DNA from: Chlorobium sp.
Lineage (GTDB): Bacteria; Bacteroidota; Chlorobiia; Chlorobiales; Chlorobiaceae
Direction: 5' to 3'
Assembly: GCA_026193435.1 (NCBI GenBank)
Contig: JAPHUN010000006.1
Location: forward strand, 1 to 6,399
Length of the DNA stretch: 6,399 bases
The notes under the pieces: model-generated
Database searches by the model: none
Told to the model about the DNA's origin: nothing
Seen by the model: the letters and a program-made list of their open reading frames with translations, nothing else
Shown: piece after piece, positions 1 through 4,921 of the stretch
Layout: each line of letters begins with the position of its first letter
How positions within the stretch are numbered: the stretch's first letter is position 1
Translations under genes and position numbers: made by a program

Positions 1-216
1 CTCGGCTCTCTCCGGGGTAATATCCGGATCCAGAAAATGACGGAGAACATCAAGGCCTTTCATGCCGGCTGTTTCCCTGAGGTAGCGATCAGTGTCAAGG
101 CCCTCGAGTCCGTAATCCCTGAAAAGTTCAACCCATGAGCGTGCATGGAGGTGCATATTGTCTACGAGAACTCCATCCATGTCGAAGATGAAAGCAAATT
201 GTTCGCTATCAGGCAT
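1..216 (-). CDS. HAD-superfamily hydrolase, beta-phosphoglucomutase-like (N-terminal part only)
   Basis: The first 72 residues are visible; the gene runs off the left edge. The protein starts MPDSEQFAFIFDMDGVLVDN. The DxD motif of HAD phosphatases is at residues 12-14 (D12 nucleophile, D14 acid/base, Mg2+ binding). The next stretch (about 21-72) looks like the helical cap of the phosphoglucomutase/phosphoglycolate phosphatase subfamily (HARSWVELFRDYGL, then a helix with MKGLDVLRHFL). The family hydrolyses or transfers phosphate on small metabolites in the cytoplasm; the substrate cannot be told from this part. The start is the ATG at 216, which places the DxD motif at the usual distance from the N terminus; no clear Shine-Dalgarno precedes it. 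It lies 39 nt downstream of the trpS stop on the same strand with no terminator seen between, so co-transcription with trpS is likely. Family assignment is firm, specific function is open. Confidence 0.88.
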   Translation of the reverse strand, partial: MPDSEQFAFIFDMDGVLVDNMHLHARSWVELFRDYGLEGLDTDRYLRETAGMKGLDVLRHFLDPDITPERAE

Positions 217-255
217 TGTCTGTTTTCTGTCTATAGGTGTTGTTATTGATCGAAC

Positions 256-1278
256 TCAGCCGATGTTCATGGCGGTCCGCACTTCCTGCATGGTTGTTTC
301 AGCGATGCGGCGGGCATGCTCCTCACCACTGAGCAGAATCTCTTTTACCATCTCCGGTCGGGACGCATAACCTGATCTTTTCTCAAGGATCGGGGCAAGT
401 TCTCCGGAGATTGCTTCAGCACATGCTTTTTTGCAGTCGACACAACCCAGAGCGCCTGACCTGCAGTCACGTGCTATCGCTTCAACGGAGTCGGGGTCTG
501 AAAATCTGCTGTGGTAACTGAAAACCGTACAGACTTCCGGTCGTCCCGGATCGTTTTTTCTGATCTTTTGTGTGTCAGTAACCGCTTTACGCAGTTTATT
601 GAAAACCTCTTCCGGTTTATCGGAGAGAAGAATGGTGTTTCCCAGCGATTTTGACATTTTCGTTTTGCCGTCAAGACCTGCAAGTCGCGAAAACTTCGTG
701 ATTTTCGGCTCGGGTTCCTCAAATACGTCGCCGAAGGCGGGGTGCTGATACTGGTTGTTGAAGCGTCGGGCTATTTCCCTGGTTATTTCAACATGAGGCA
801 GCTGATCTTCCCCGACCGGAACGATATTTCCCTTGTAGAGCAGTATGTCGGCGGCCTGAAGAACAGGATAACCGAGATGACCGTAGGAAACAGCGTCCAT
901 ATTGAGGTCTCTCAACTGGTCTTTGAGCGTTGGATTTCGCTCAAGTCTCGACGCGGTGATAAGCATTGAGTAAATAAGGAACAGCTCTGTATGCTGTTTT
1001 ACCCTGGATTGGCGAAAGATCGGGCTTTTTTCCGGATCGACACCAGCCGCGAGCCAGTCTGTAACCATATCGATGGTACAGTCAAAGATATCTGATGTTT
1101 CGAGCGAAGTGGTGAGATTATGGTAATCGGCGATAAGAAAAAATGTCTCGAAAACTCTCTGTCCGTCAGCATCCAGCTCATTTTGCCGGGCGACCCAGTT
1201 TTCAAGAGCGCCGGTAAAGTGGCCCAGATGCAGCTTGCCTGTCGGTCGCATGCCGCTTAAAATTCTTTTTTTGCTCAT
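256..1278 (-). CDS. trpS: Tryptophanyl-tRNA synthetase with probable iron-sulfur cysteine motif
   Basis: This cytoplasmic class I aminoacyl-tRNA synthetase charges tRNA-Trp with tryptophan using ATP. The product has 340 residues, slightly longer than the roughly 330 usual for bacterial TrpRS. The HIGH signature is HLGH at residues 17-20 after the typical SGMRPTGKLHLGH start, and the KMSKS loop is at 207-211. The family blocks SYGHLGYPVLQAADILLY (131-148) and VPVGEDQLPHVEITREIARRFN (153-174) fall between them. The C-terminal part has four cysteines at 250, 272, 279 and 282 (C-x21-C-x6-C-x2-C). This closely matches the [4Fe-4S]-binding cysteines of Thermotoga maritima TrpRS, so a cluster is likely but inferred. 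The ATG at 1278 is chosen because MSKKRILSGMRPTG is the standard N terminus; no good Shine-Dalgarno is visible. It is the upstream gene of a probable pair with the HAD hydrolase. Confidence 0.97.
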   Translation of the reverse strand: MSKKRILSGMRPTGKLHLGHFTGALENWVARQNELDADGQRVFETFFLIADYHNLTTSLETSDIFDCTIDMVTDWLAAGVDPEKSPIFRQSRVKQHTELFLIYSMLITASRLERNPTLKDQLRDLNMDAVSYGHLGYPVLQAADILLYKGNIVPVGEDQLPHVEITREIARRFNNQYQHPAFGDVFEEPEPKITKFSRLAGLDGKTKMSKSLGNTILLSDKPEEVFNKLRKAVTDTQKIRKNDPGRPEVCTVFSYHSRFSDPDSVEAIARDCRSGALGCVDCKKACAEAISGELAPILEKRSGYASRPEMVKEILLSGEEHARRIAETTMQEVRTAMNIG

Positions 1279-1312
1279 AGTGTGTCATGATCGGAGCGGT
1301 GACTGCCTCGCG

Positions 1313-1324
1313 CCTGCCGGCAGG
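1313..1324. repeat. 12-bp perfect palindrome in the trpS leader
   Basis: CCTGCCGGCAGG reads identically on both strands. It lies between the proposed trpS -10 element and the trpS start codon, so it could be an operator or a small leader hairpin; it may also be chance. No known regulator site is recognised in it. Confidence 0.3.
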
Positions 1325-1356
1325 TTCACGTACAGGTTTCTGTTAATGCACTGGAA

Positions 1357-1365
1357 TTTATAACA
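1357..1365 (-). promoter_or_regulatory. Possible extended -10 promoter for trpS
   Basis: On the minus strand the sequence reads TGTTATAAA: a TATAAA -10 element preceded by the TGn extension. No convincing -35 hexamer lies upstream. Transcription would start near 1350, giving an untranslated leader of about 70 nt before trpS. Its identity as the trpS promoter rests on position and element match only. Confidence 0.35.
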
Positions 1366-1423
1366 GTTGCCATAAAGAAAAAAGCTGTTTGTCTCGATCA
1401 GTGCCGTATTGTTCTTTTTTTAT

Positions 1424-1453
1424 TTGCTTCGAATGGTTTTTTCATGCTATATT
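1424..1453 (+). promoter_or_regulatory. Possible promoter for the SRP RNA gene
   Basis: TTGCTT (1424-1429) and TATATT (1448-1453) are separated by 18 nt, resembling a sigma-70-type promoter with a good -10 and a weak -35. Predicted initiation near 1460 leaves about 20 nt ahead of the mature RNA end at about 1481. That would need 5' processing, as is known for 4.5S RNA. A start closer to 1481 from a weaker element (CATAGA, 1466-1471) cannot be excluded. Confidence 0.35.
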
Positions 1454-1480
1454 CAAGCCCTTCGGCATAGAAAAAGTTTT

Positions 1481-1580
1481 GAGAGCAAGTCCTATACAAC
1501 ATTTGGTTACCCAACCATGTCAGATCCGGAAGGAAGCAGCATCCGGTAATTTGAATGTGTGATATAGTCAGCTTGCTCTC
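1481..1580 (+). ncRNA. ffs: Signal recognition particle RNA, small bacterial (4.5S-like) type
   Basis: This RNA binds Ffh to form the signal recognition particle that targets nascent membrane and secreted proteins to the FtsY receptor. The diagnostic apical domain is present: GTCAGATCCGGAAGGAAGCA, starting at 1519, with stem TCC/GGA (1525-1527/1532-1534) closing the GGAA tetraloop (1528-1531). The CAGA and AGCAG sides of the conserved internal loop flank that stem. A long hairpin follows outward: ACATT/AATGT (1499-1503/1554-1558), CTATA/TATAG (1492-1496/1563-1567) and a perfect 9-bp closing helix GAGAGCAAG/CTTGCTCTC (1481-1489/1572-1580). The roughly 100-nt length and lack of an Alu domain fit the small SRP RNA class. 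Ends are set by the closing helix; exact mature ends are inferred. It stands alone between divergent trpS and the deoxyhypusine-synthase-family gene. Confidence 0.93.
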
Positions 1581-1588
1581 TTTTTTTT
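1572..1588 (+). terminator. T-run terminating the SRP RNA
   Basis: The 3' strand of the SRP RNA closing helix (CTTGCTCTC) runs straight into eight T residues (1581-1588). The RNA's own long hairpin therefore appears to serve as the stem of its intrinsic terminator. No separate terminator hairpin is visible. Confidence 0.5.
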
Positions 1589-1762
1589 GTCTCCCCTGAG
1601 TTGCGGTATTTTTCGATTTCCCTTAAGTTTTTTTGATACGCCTCTTTTCATCAGAGCAAACAGCAAAAAGGTTTGCCTTGTGGCATGTCGGGCGATCAGC
1701 CGAAGTCGAAGCTCCGGTTTCAGTGAGTCATCATTCAATTATTACAGAAAGCAACCACTATC

Positions 1763-2821
1763 ATGCCTACAGAAATAACAAAACAGGACCTGCTGAAAGA
1801 ACCGGTCAGACATATCGATATCAAGTCTGTCGACGTGGTCCCGCTTATCGATCAGATGGGAGAGACCGCTTTTCAGGCAAGGAATCTGGCGAGGGCGGCA
1901 TCGATTGTCGATATGATGCAGCGGGACAAGGAGTGCGCGGTTATCATGACCCTTGCCGGCTCGCTGGTAAGCGCGGGCCTCAAGCAGGTGATCATCGATA
2001 TGATCGAGCACAATATGATAGACGTTATCGTGTCTACCGGAGCGAATATTGTCGATCAGGATTTCTTCGAGGCCCTGGGTTTCAGGCACTATAAAGGAGA
2101 CCCTTTTGCCGATGATACCCTGCTCAGGGAGATGAGTATCGACCGTATCTATGATACCTATATCGATGAGGATGAACTCAGGGTATGTGACGATACCATG
2201 GCCGTCATCGCGAATTCCATGAAGCCCGGAGCATACTCCTCCAGAGAGTTCATCATGGAAATGGGCCGGTATATCGACGAAAAGAACCTTGATCGTAACT
2301 CGATCGTCTATAAGGCATTCGAGAAAGGTGTTCCGATTTTCGTTCCTGCTTTTTCCGACTGCTCTGCAGGATTCGGTCTGGTTCACCACCAGTGGCACCA
2401 TCCGCAGGAACAGGTAACTATAGATTCCGTAAAGGATTTTCGCGAATTGACCAGAATCAAGATCGCCAACGACAAAACAGGCATCCTGATGATGGGCGGC
2501 GGTGTGCCGAAGAACTTTACTCAGGATATTGTCGTGGCCGCCGAGGTGCTCGGATACGAGGATGTATCCATGCACACCTATGCCGTGCAGGTGACCGTCG
2601 CCGACGAGCGTGACGGCGCGCTTTCAGGTTCAACCCTGAAAGAGGCAAGCTCGTGGGGCAAGGTCGATACCGTCCACGAGCAGATGGTTTTTTCTGAAGC
2701 GACCATCGCGCTGCCGCTTCTGGCCGGTTACGCCTATCACAAAAAAGGCTGGCAAGGCCGTGAAGCAAAGAACTTCAACGCATTGCTCGCTGAAGAACCG
2801 CTTCTGGCCGGGAACAGCTGA
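1763..2821 (+). CDS. Deoxyhypusine-synthase-family protein, probable polyamine (homospermidine) synthase
   Basis: A 352-residue cytoplasmic enzyme of the NAD-dependent aminobutyl-transfer family. The alignment with human deoxyhypusine synthase (DHS), done from memory, is clear along the length. Residues 66-100 (AGSLVSAGLKQ, then HNMIDVIVSTGANIVDQD) form the NAD-site region; GGGVPKNF is at 245-252; SGSTLKEASSWGKV ends with K300, the counterpart of the lysine (human K329) that carries the butylimine, next to W298 (human W327). Bacteria lack eIF5A, so deoxyhypusine formation is not expected. As I recall, the DHS-like SpeY of the cyanobacterium Anabaena is needed for homospermidine synthesis, and the same role is inferred here. 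Pocket residues corresponding to human D243, H288 and D316 appear as F204, N251 and L287. The ATG at 1763 fits the usual N terminus (LLKEPVRHIDI); only a weak purine stretch lies upstream. It is transcribed alone, with no polyamine gene beside it. Confidence 0.92.
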   Translation: MPTEITKQDLLKEPVRHIDIKSVDVVPLIDQMGETAFQARNLARAASIVDMMQRDKECAVIMTLAGSLVSAGLKQVIIDMIEHNMIDVIVSTGANIVDQDFFEALGFRHYKGDPFADDTLLREMSIDRIYDTYIDEDELRVCDDTMAVIANSMKPGAYSSREFIMEMGRYIDEKNLDRNSIVYKAFEKGVPIFVPAFSDCSAGFGLVHHQWHHPQEQVTIDSVKDFRELTRIKIANDKTGILMMGGGVPKNFTQDIVVAAEVLGYEDVSMHTYAVQVTVADERDGALSGSTLKEASSWGKVDTVHEQMVFSEATIALPLLAGYAYHKKGWQGREAKNFNALLAEEPLLAGNS

Positions 2822-2832
2822 TTCAGATGTAC

Positions 2833-2860
2833 AAGGACGATACCGGAACGTTCTTTTTTT
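2833..2860 (+). terminator. Probable weak intrinsic terminator after the deoxyhypusine-synthase-family gene
   Basis: A 7-bp stem AAGGACG/CGTTCTT (2833-2839/2849-2855, one G-T wobble) with a 9-nt loop is followed by a T-run to 2860. It begins 11 nt after the stop codon, the usual place. The stem is not GC-rich, so the call is moderate. Confidence 0.45.
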
Positions 2861-2904
2861 CTATGGGTTACGTTTCTGGATGGCAGGATATCCGGAATAA
2901 GCAG

Positions 2905-2924
2905 GGGCGAAAAATTTTTCGCCC
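2905..2924. repeat. 20-bp perfect palindrome between genes
   Basis: GGGCGAAAAATTTTTCGCCC is a perfect inverted repeat without spacer. It sits about 85 nt beyond the upstream stop codon and about 190 nt before the transaldolase start. As RNA it would fold as a hairpin with an AATT loop, but its T stretch lies inside the stem and no T-run follows on either strand, so it is not a standard terminator. As DNA it could be a dimeric-regulator site. Confidence 0.5.
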
Positions 2925-2989
2925 GTACGGTGTGACGACACGAGTGTAAATTCAGGATGTATGGTGAGCGGGAAGGAATCTCTTTCACC

Positions 2990-3002
2990 TGTTCCGGGAA
3001 CA
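2990..3002. repeat. Short inverted repeat, possible operator
   Basis: TGTTCC-G-GGAACA is a 6-bp inverted repeat around one central base, about 115 nt before the transaldolase start and upstream of its possible promoter. Position and symmetry suit a regulator site, but I cannot assign one. Confidence 0.3.
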
Positions 3003-3041
3003 TGATGCTTCACTTCGTTGTTTTCTCAAGGCAGTCTTCAG

Positions 3042-3071
3042 TTGTCAAGTCATGACGGCATTGTCCATGAT
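3042..3071 (+). promoter_or_regulatory. Possible transaldolase promoter
   Basis: TTGTCA (3042-3047) and CATGAT (3066-3071) are 18 nt apart and resemble a sigma-70-type promoter. Initiation near 3078 would give a leader of about 40 nt. This is pattern matching only. Confidence 0.33.
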
Positions 3072-3116
3072 ACGTGAAGAGGCGAGCATCTGATAACAGA
3101 AAAAAACGGAGCCTAC

Positions 3117-3788
3117 ATGAAATTTTTTATCGATACGGCAGATCTTGCAGAGATCAGTGCGGCCAATGATATGGGAGTGCTTGACGGTGTCACAACAAAT
3201 CCTTCCCTGGTAGCAAAAATCGTCAGTGATCCTGAGAAGTTCACCTATCAGGATTTCAAGGATCATATCGCGAAGATCTGTGAGATTGTCGACGGGCCTG
3301 TCAGCGCGGAAGTGACGACACTCTCCTCGGAGGAGATGATTTCCCAGGGGGAAGAACTGGCGGCGATACATGAAAATGTTGTGGTGAAATGCCCCCTTAC
3401 CCGTGACGGGCTTAAAGCGATGCGTCATCTGTCAGGCAATGGTATCAGGATCAACGCGACCCTTGTGTTTTCGCCATCACAGGCAATCCTTGCAGCCAAG
3501 GCGGGAGCTTCTTATGTCAGTCCTTTTGTCGGCAGGCTTGATGATATCAGTACCGAGGGTATGGCGCTTGTGGATCAGATAGTCAGAATATATGATAACT
3601 ACCGTTTCCCGACTGAAGTACTTGTCGCAAGTATTCGTCATCCGCAGCATGTTGTCGAGGCGGCACTGATGGGCGCCGATATTGCAACCATACCTTTCGA
3701 CGTCATAGGACAGCTGCTGAAACACCCGTTGACCGATTCAGGGCTCAAGCGGTTTATGGAAGATGCTTCTGTGATACAGCAGGGGTGA
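3117..3788 (+). CDS. tal: Transaldolase, small type (TalC/MipB-like)
   Basis: This enzyme moves a dihydroxyacetone unit between sugar phosphates in the non-oxidative pentose phosphate pathway, in the cytoplasm. The 223-residue product matches the small transaldolase/fructose-6-phosphate aldolase subfamily (about 215-225 residues) throughout. Landmarks are the start [24 protein letters not shown] (24-34), the Schiff-base lysine K91 in [14 protein letters not shown] (88-101), [12 protein letters not shown] (112-123), [11 protein letters not shown] (133-143) and [19 protein letters not shown] (192-210). E65 and F137 occupy the positions that are Gln and Tyr in E. coli fructose-6-phosphate aldolase but Glu and Phe in true transaldolases, which favours transaldolase. 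The ATG is supported by a GGAG Shine-Dalgarno (3108-3111) 5 nt upstream. The last 35 nt, including the stop, overlap the 3' end of the opposing alkyltransferase-like gene, leaving no room for a terminator between them. Confidence 0.95.
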   Translation: MKFFIDTADLAEISAANDMGVLDGVTTNPSLVAKIVSDPEKFTYQDFKDHIAKICEIVDGPVSAEVTTLSSEEMISQGEELAAIHENVVVKCPLTRDGLKAMRHLSGNGIRINATLVFSPSQAILAAKAGASYVSPFVGRLDDISTEGMALVDQIVRIYDNYRFPTEVLVASIRHPQHVVEAALMGADIATIPFDVIGQLLKHPLTDSGLKRFMEDASVIQQG

Positions 3789-4119
3789 AACGATAGAGGT
3801 GTTTCTCCATATCGACTGAACCGTCTCTTCTGAAGCTGACACCTTCTTTTTCGAGCATCAGGCGCATGGTGTCAGGAGTGAAGAAGTGACTTTTTCCCGT
3901 CAGTTCTCCGTTCCGGTTGACAACCCTGTGAGCCGGAACCTGATCAAGATCCGCCTTGTTCAACGCCCATCCTACCATTCTCGCTGCCGAACGAACGCTT
4001 ATGCTCTGGGCAATGGAGCCATAGGTGGAGACTTTGCCTGCGGGGATAAGACGGACAAGCTCATACACCTTGTCGTAAAATGTTCGGCTATCGGTCATTG
4101 CAAAGAGCGGTATAGTCAT
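3754..4119 (-). CDS. Alkyltransferase-like protein (ATL), MGMT DNA-binding domain with Ala in place of the reactive Cys
   Basis: The 121-residue product is the DNA-binding half of O6-alkylguanine-DNA alkyltransferase on its own. Family landmarks are [24 protein letters not shown] (14-37, with Y33 the nucleotide-flipping tyrosine), [10 protein letters not shown] (44-53, with R47 the arginine finger) and [13 protein letters not shown] (61-73). In active alkyltransferases this last motif is PCHRV; here it is PAHRV, with A63 replacing the alkyl-accepting cysteine. That is the hallmark of ATL proteins, which bind O6-alkylguanine without repairing it and hand the lesion to nucleotide excision repair. 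Direct repair is therefore not expected. The gene starts 12 nt after the rlpA stop on the same strand, so the two are probably co-transcribed. ATG at 4119 is used; an internal ATG at residue 8 is possible and no strong Shine-Dalgarno decides. Its 3' end overlaps the transaldolase gene by 35 nt. Confidence 0.9.
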   Translation of the reverse strand: MTIPLFAMTDSRTFYDKVYELVRLIPAGKVSTYGSIAQSISVRSAARMVGWALNKADLDQVPAHRVVNRNGELTGKSHFFTPDTMRLMLEKEGVSFRRDGSVDMEKHLYRFTPAVSQKHLP

Positions 4120-4131
4120 CGTGCACCATGC

Positions 4132-4719
4132 TCAGGGCCCTGCATCTGCGCTTTGCGTGACAACTTCAAGCGATACCCTGGCGGTCCCTTTTTGATAGAA
4201 TCCGAGTTTTTTTGCCGCGCCGGCGCTGAGGTCAATGACCCTGTCATGCGCAAAAGGTCCGCGATCATTGACGCGGACAATGAGCGATTGTCTTGTCTCA
4301 AGGTTGGTGACGCGGACATGAATCGGCAGAGGAAGGTATTTATGCGCCGCGCTGAACTTGTCAGGATCAAACGTTTCGCCGTTTGCCGTCATATGACCGC
4401 CATCTTTTTCACGGGTTTCCTTACCGTACCATGAGGCAAGGCCGGTCTCTCTGTAATTCTGCGATTCATCAACGCTCATGGGAACGTAGGTTTTTCCGAA
4501 AACGACGTAGGGCGCGTTTTTAACCCGACCCTGTCTGACCGCTTCTTCAGGAGAGAGCCCGTCAATTGACTCGATCTCGTCATGAGTGAACGGCGAGGTT
4601 ACGGTGTTTACCGCGAATTCTCCGACTGAATATGCTGCTTTAGCCGTGGTTTTCACCACAGAGCATGAACTCAGCAACATCAACATAACAAGCGCTATGA
4701 ATACAGGTAGTGTCCGCAT
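4132..4719 (-). CDS. rlpA: RlpA-type septal ring/peptidoglycan lipoprotein, short form without SPOR domain
   Basis: A 195-residue lipoprotein. The signal peptide spans residues 1-18 with a hydrophobic core VFIALVMLMLL and a lipobox LSSC ending at C19, so the mature protein should be lipid-anchored. A linker (about 20-88) is followed by the double-psi beta-barrel domain of RlpA (about 92-185): GLASWYGK (93-100), MTANGETFDPDKFSAAH (110-126), PLPIHVRVTNL (130-140), VNDRGPF (150-156) and the RVIDLSAGAAKKLGF end (160-174). H126 and D152 match the catalytic His and Asp of Pseudomonas aeruginosa RlpA, a lytic transglycosylase acting on peptidoglycan lacking stem peptides; lytic activity is inferred. 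The protein ends right after this domain and lacks the C-terminal SPOR domain that takes E. coli and Pseudomonas RlpA to the septum. ATG at 4719 begins a proper signal peptide. It is the first gene of a pair with the ATL gene. Confidence 0.92.
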   Translation of the reverse strand: MRTLPVFIALVMLMLLSSCSVVKTTAKAAYSVGEFAVNTVTSPFTHDEIESIDGLSPEEAVRQGRVKNAPYVVFGKTYVPMSVDESQNYRETGLASWYGKETREKDGGHMTANGETFDPDKFSAAHKYLPLPIHVRVTNLETRQSLIVRVNDRGPFAHDRVIDLSAGAAKKLGFYQKGTARVSLEVVTQSADAGP

Positions 4720-4744
4720 GGTGTCAGCTGCTTGTGAAATCAGG

Positions 4745-4750
4745 ATTATA
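4745..4750 (-). promoter_or_regulatory. Probable -10 element of the rlpA promoter
   Basis: On the minus strand a consensus TATAAT lies 25 nt before the rlpA start codon, implying a leader of about 20 nt. No clear -35 hexamer is seen at the expected distance, where the sequence is T-rich. Confidence 0.45.
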
Positions 4751-4787
4751 CAGTAGAGTCTGTGTATAAAAAGTAGTTAAAAGTGAT

Positions 4788-4803
4788 GAAAATTACCATT
4801 TTC
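4788..4803. repeat. Inverted repeat in the rlpA/esterase divergent spacer
   Basis: GAAAAT-TACC-ATTTTC is a 6-bp inverted repeat with a 4-nt spacer, flanked by TGA and TCA that extend the symmetry with one bulged base. It lies upstream of both divergent genes and could be an operator. It is AT-rich and may be chance. Confidence 0.25.
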
Positions 4804-4887
4804 TCAGGAAGGTTGGCAGAATTGAAATCAAAATGCACGGCAGAATGGTTTTTTGACGGGATTGCCGTACTTTAAAATTCAAGTCAG

Positions 4888-4893
4888 TATAAC
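4888..4893 (+). promoter_or_regulatory. Possible -10 element for the esterase-phosphatase pair
   Basis: TATAAC lies 29 nt before the esterase start codon. TTGCCG at 4862-4867 would be a -35 only with a 20-nt spacer, longer than usual, so this is a weak call. TTGACG at 4853-4858 is too far away. Confidence 0.25.
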
Positions 4894-4910
4894 TGCGAAA
4901 TGATCGGATA

Positions 4911-4916
4911 GAGGAG
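4911..4916 (+). promoter_or_regulatory. Ribosome binding site that sets the esterase start
   Basis: GAGGAG ends 5 nt before the ATG at 4922. The in-frame GTG at 4916 overlaps this element and so cannot use it, which favours the ATG. Confidence 0.75.
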
Positions 4917-4921
4917 TGTAT

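Noticed and set aside
1279..1480. Riboswitch, T-box or attenuator ahead of trpS
   Set aside because: No T-box sequence, tandem Trp codons or terminator/antiterminator pair was seen; only a 12-bp palindrome.
1633..2094. Plus-strand open frame of 153 codons overlapping the start of the deoxyhypusine-synthase-family gene
   Set aside because: It is out of frame with the real gene for most of its length, its product is Arg/Tyr-rich nonsense, and no ribosome binding site precedes it.
1742..2575. Long minus-strand open frame (277 codons) opposite the deoxyhypusine-synthase-family gene
   Set aside because: It lies entirely antisense to a well-conserved enzyme gene, resembles no family I know, is rich in His and Asp as expected from mirrored codon use, and has no start signals.
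2822..3116. Possible small protein gene in the 295-nt spacer before the transaldolase gene
   Set aside because: No plus-strand frame with a start, ribosome site and plausible product was found; the minus-strand frame running through it begins inside the upstream gene region and looks random.
3886..4434. Plus-strand open frame of 182 codons opposite the ATL and rlpA genes
   Set aside because: It crosses two recognised minus-strand genes and matches no family; it is a shadow of their codon pattern.
4815..4846. Direct repeat GGCAGAAT at 4815-4822 and 4839-4846 upstream of the esterase
   Set aside because: Eight bases repeated once at a 24-bp distance is weak evidence; it does not match a Pho box in spacing (11 bp) and may be chance.
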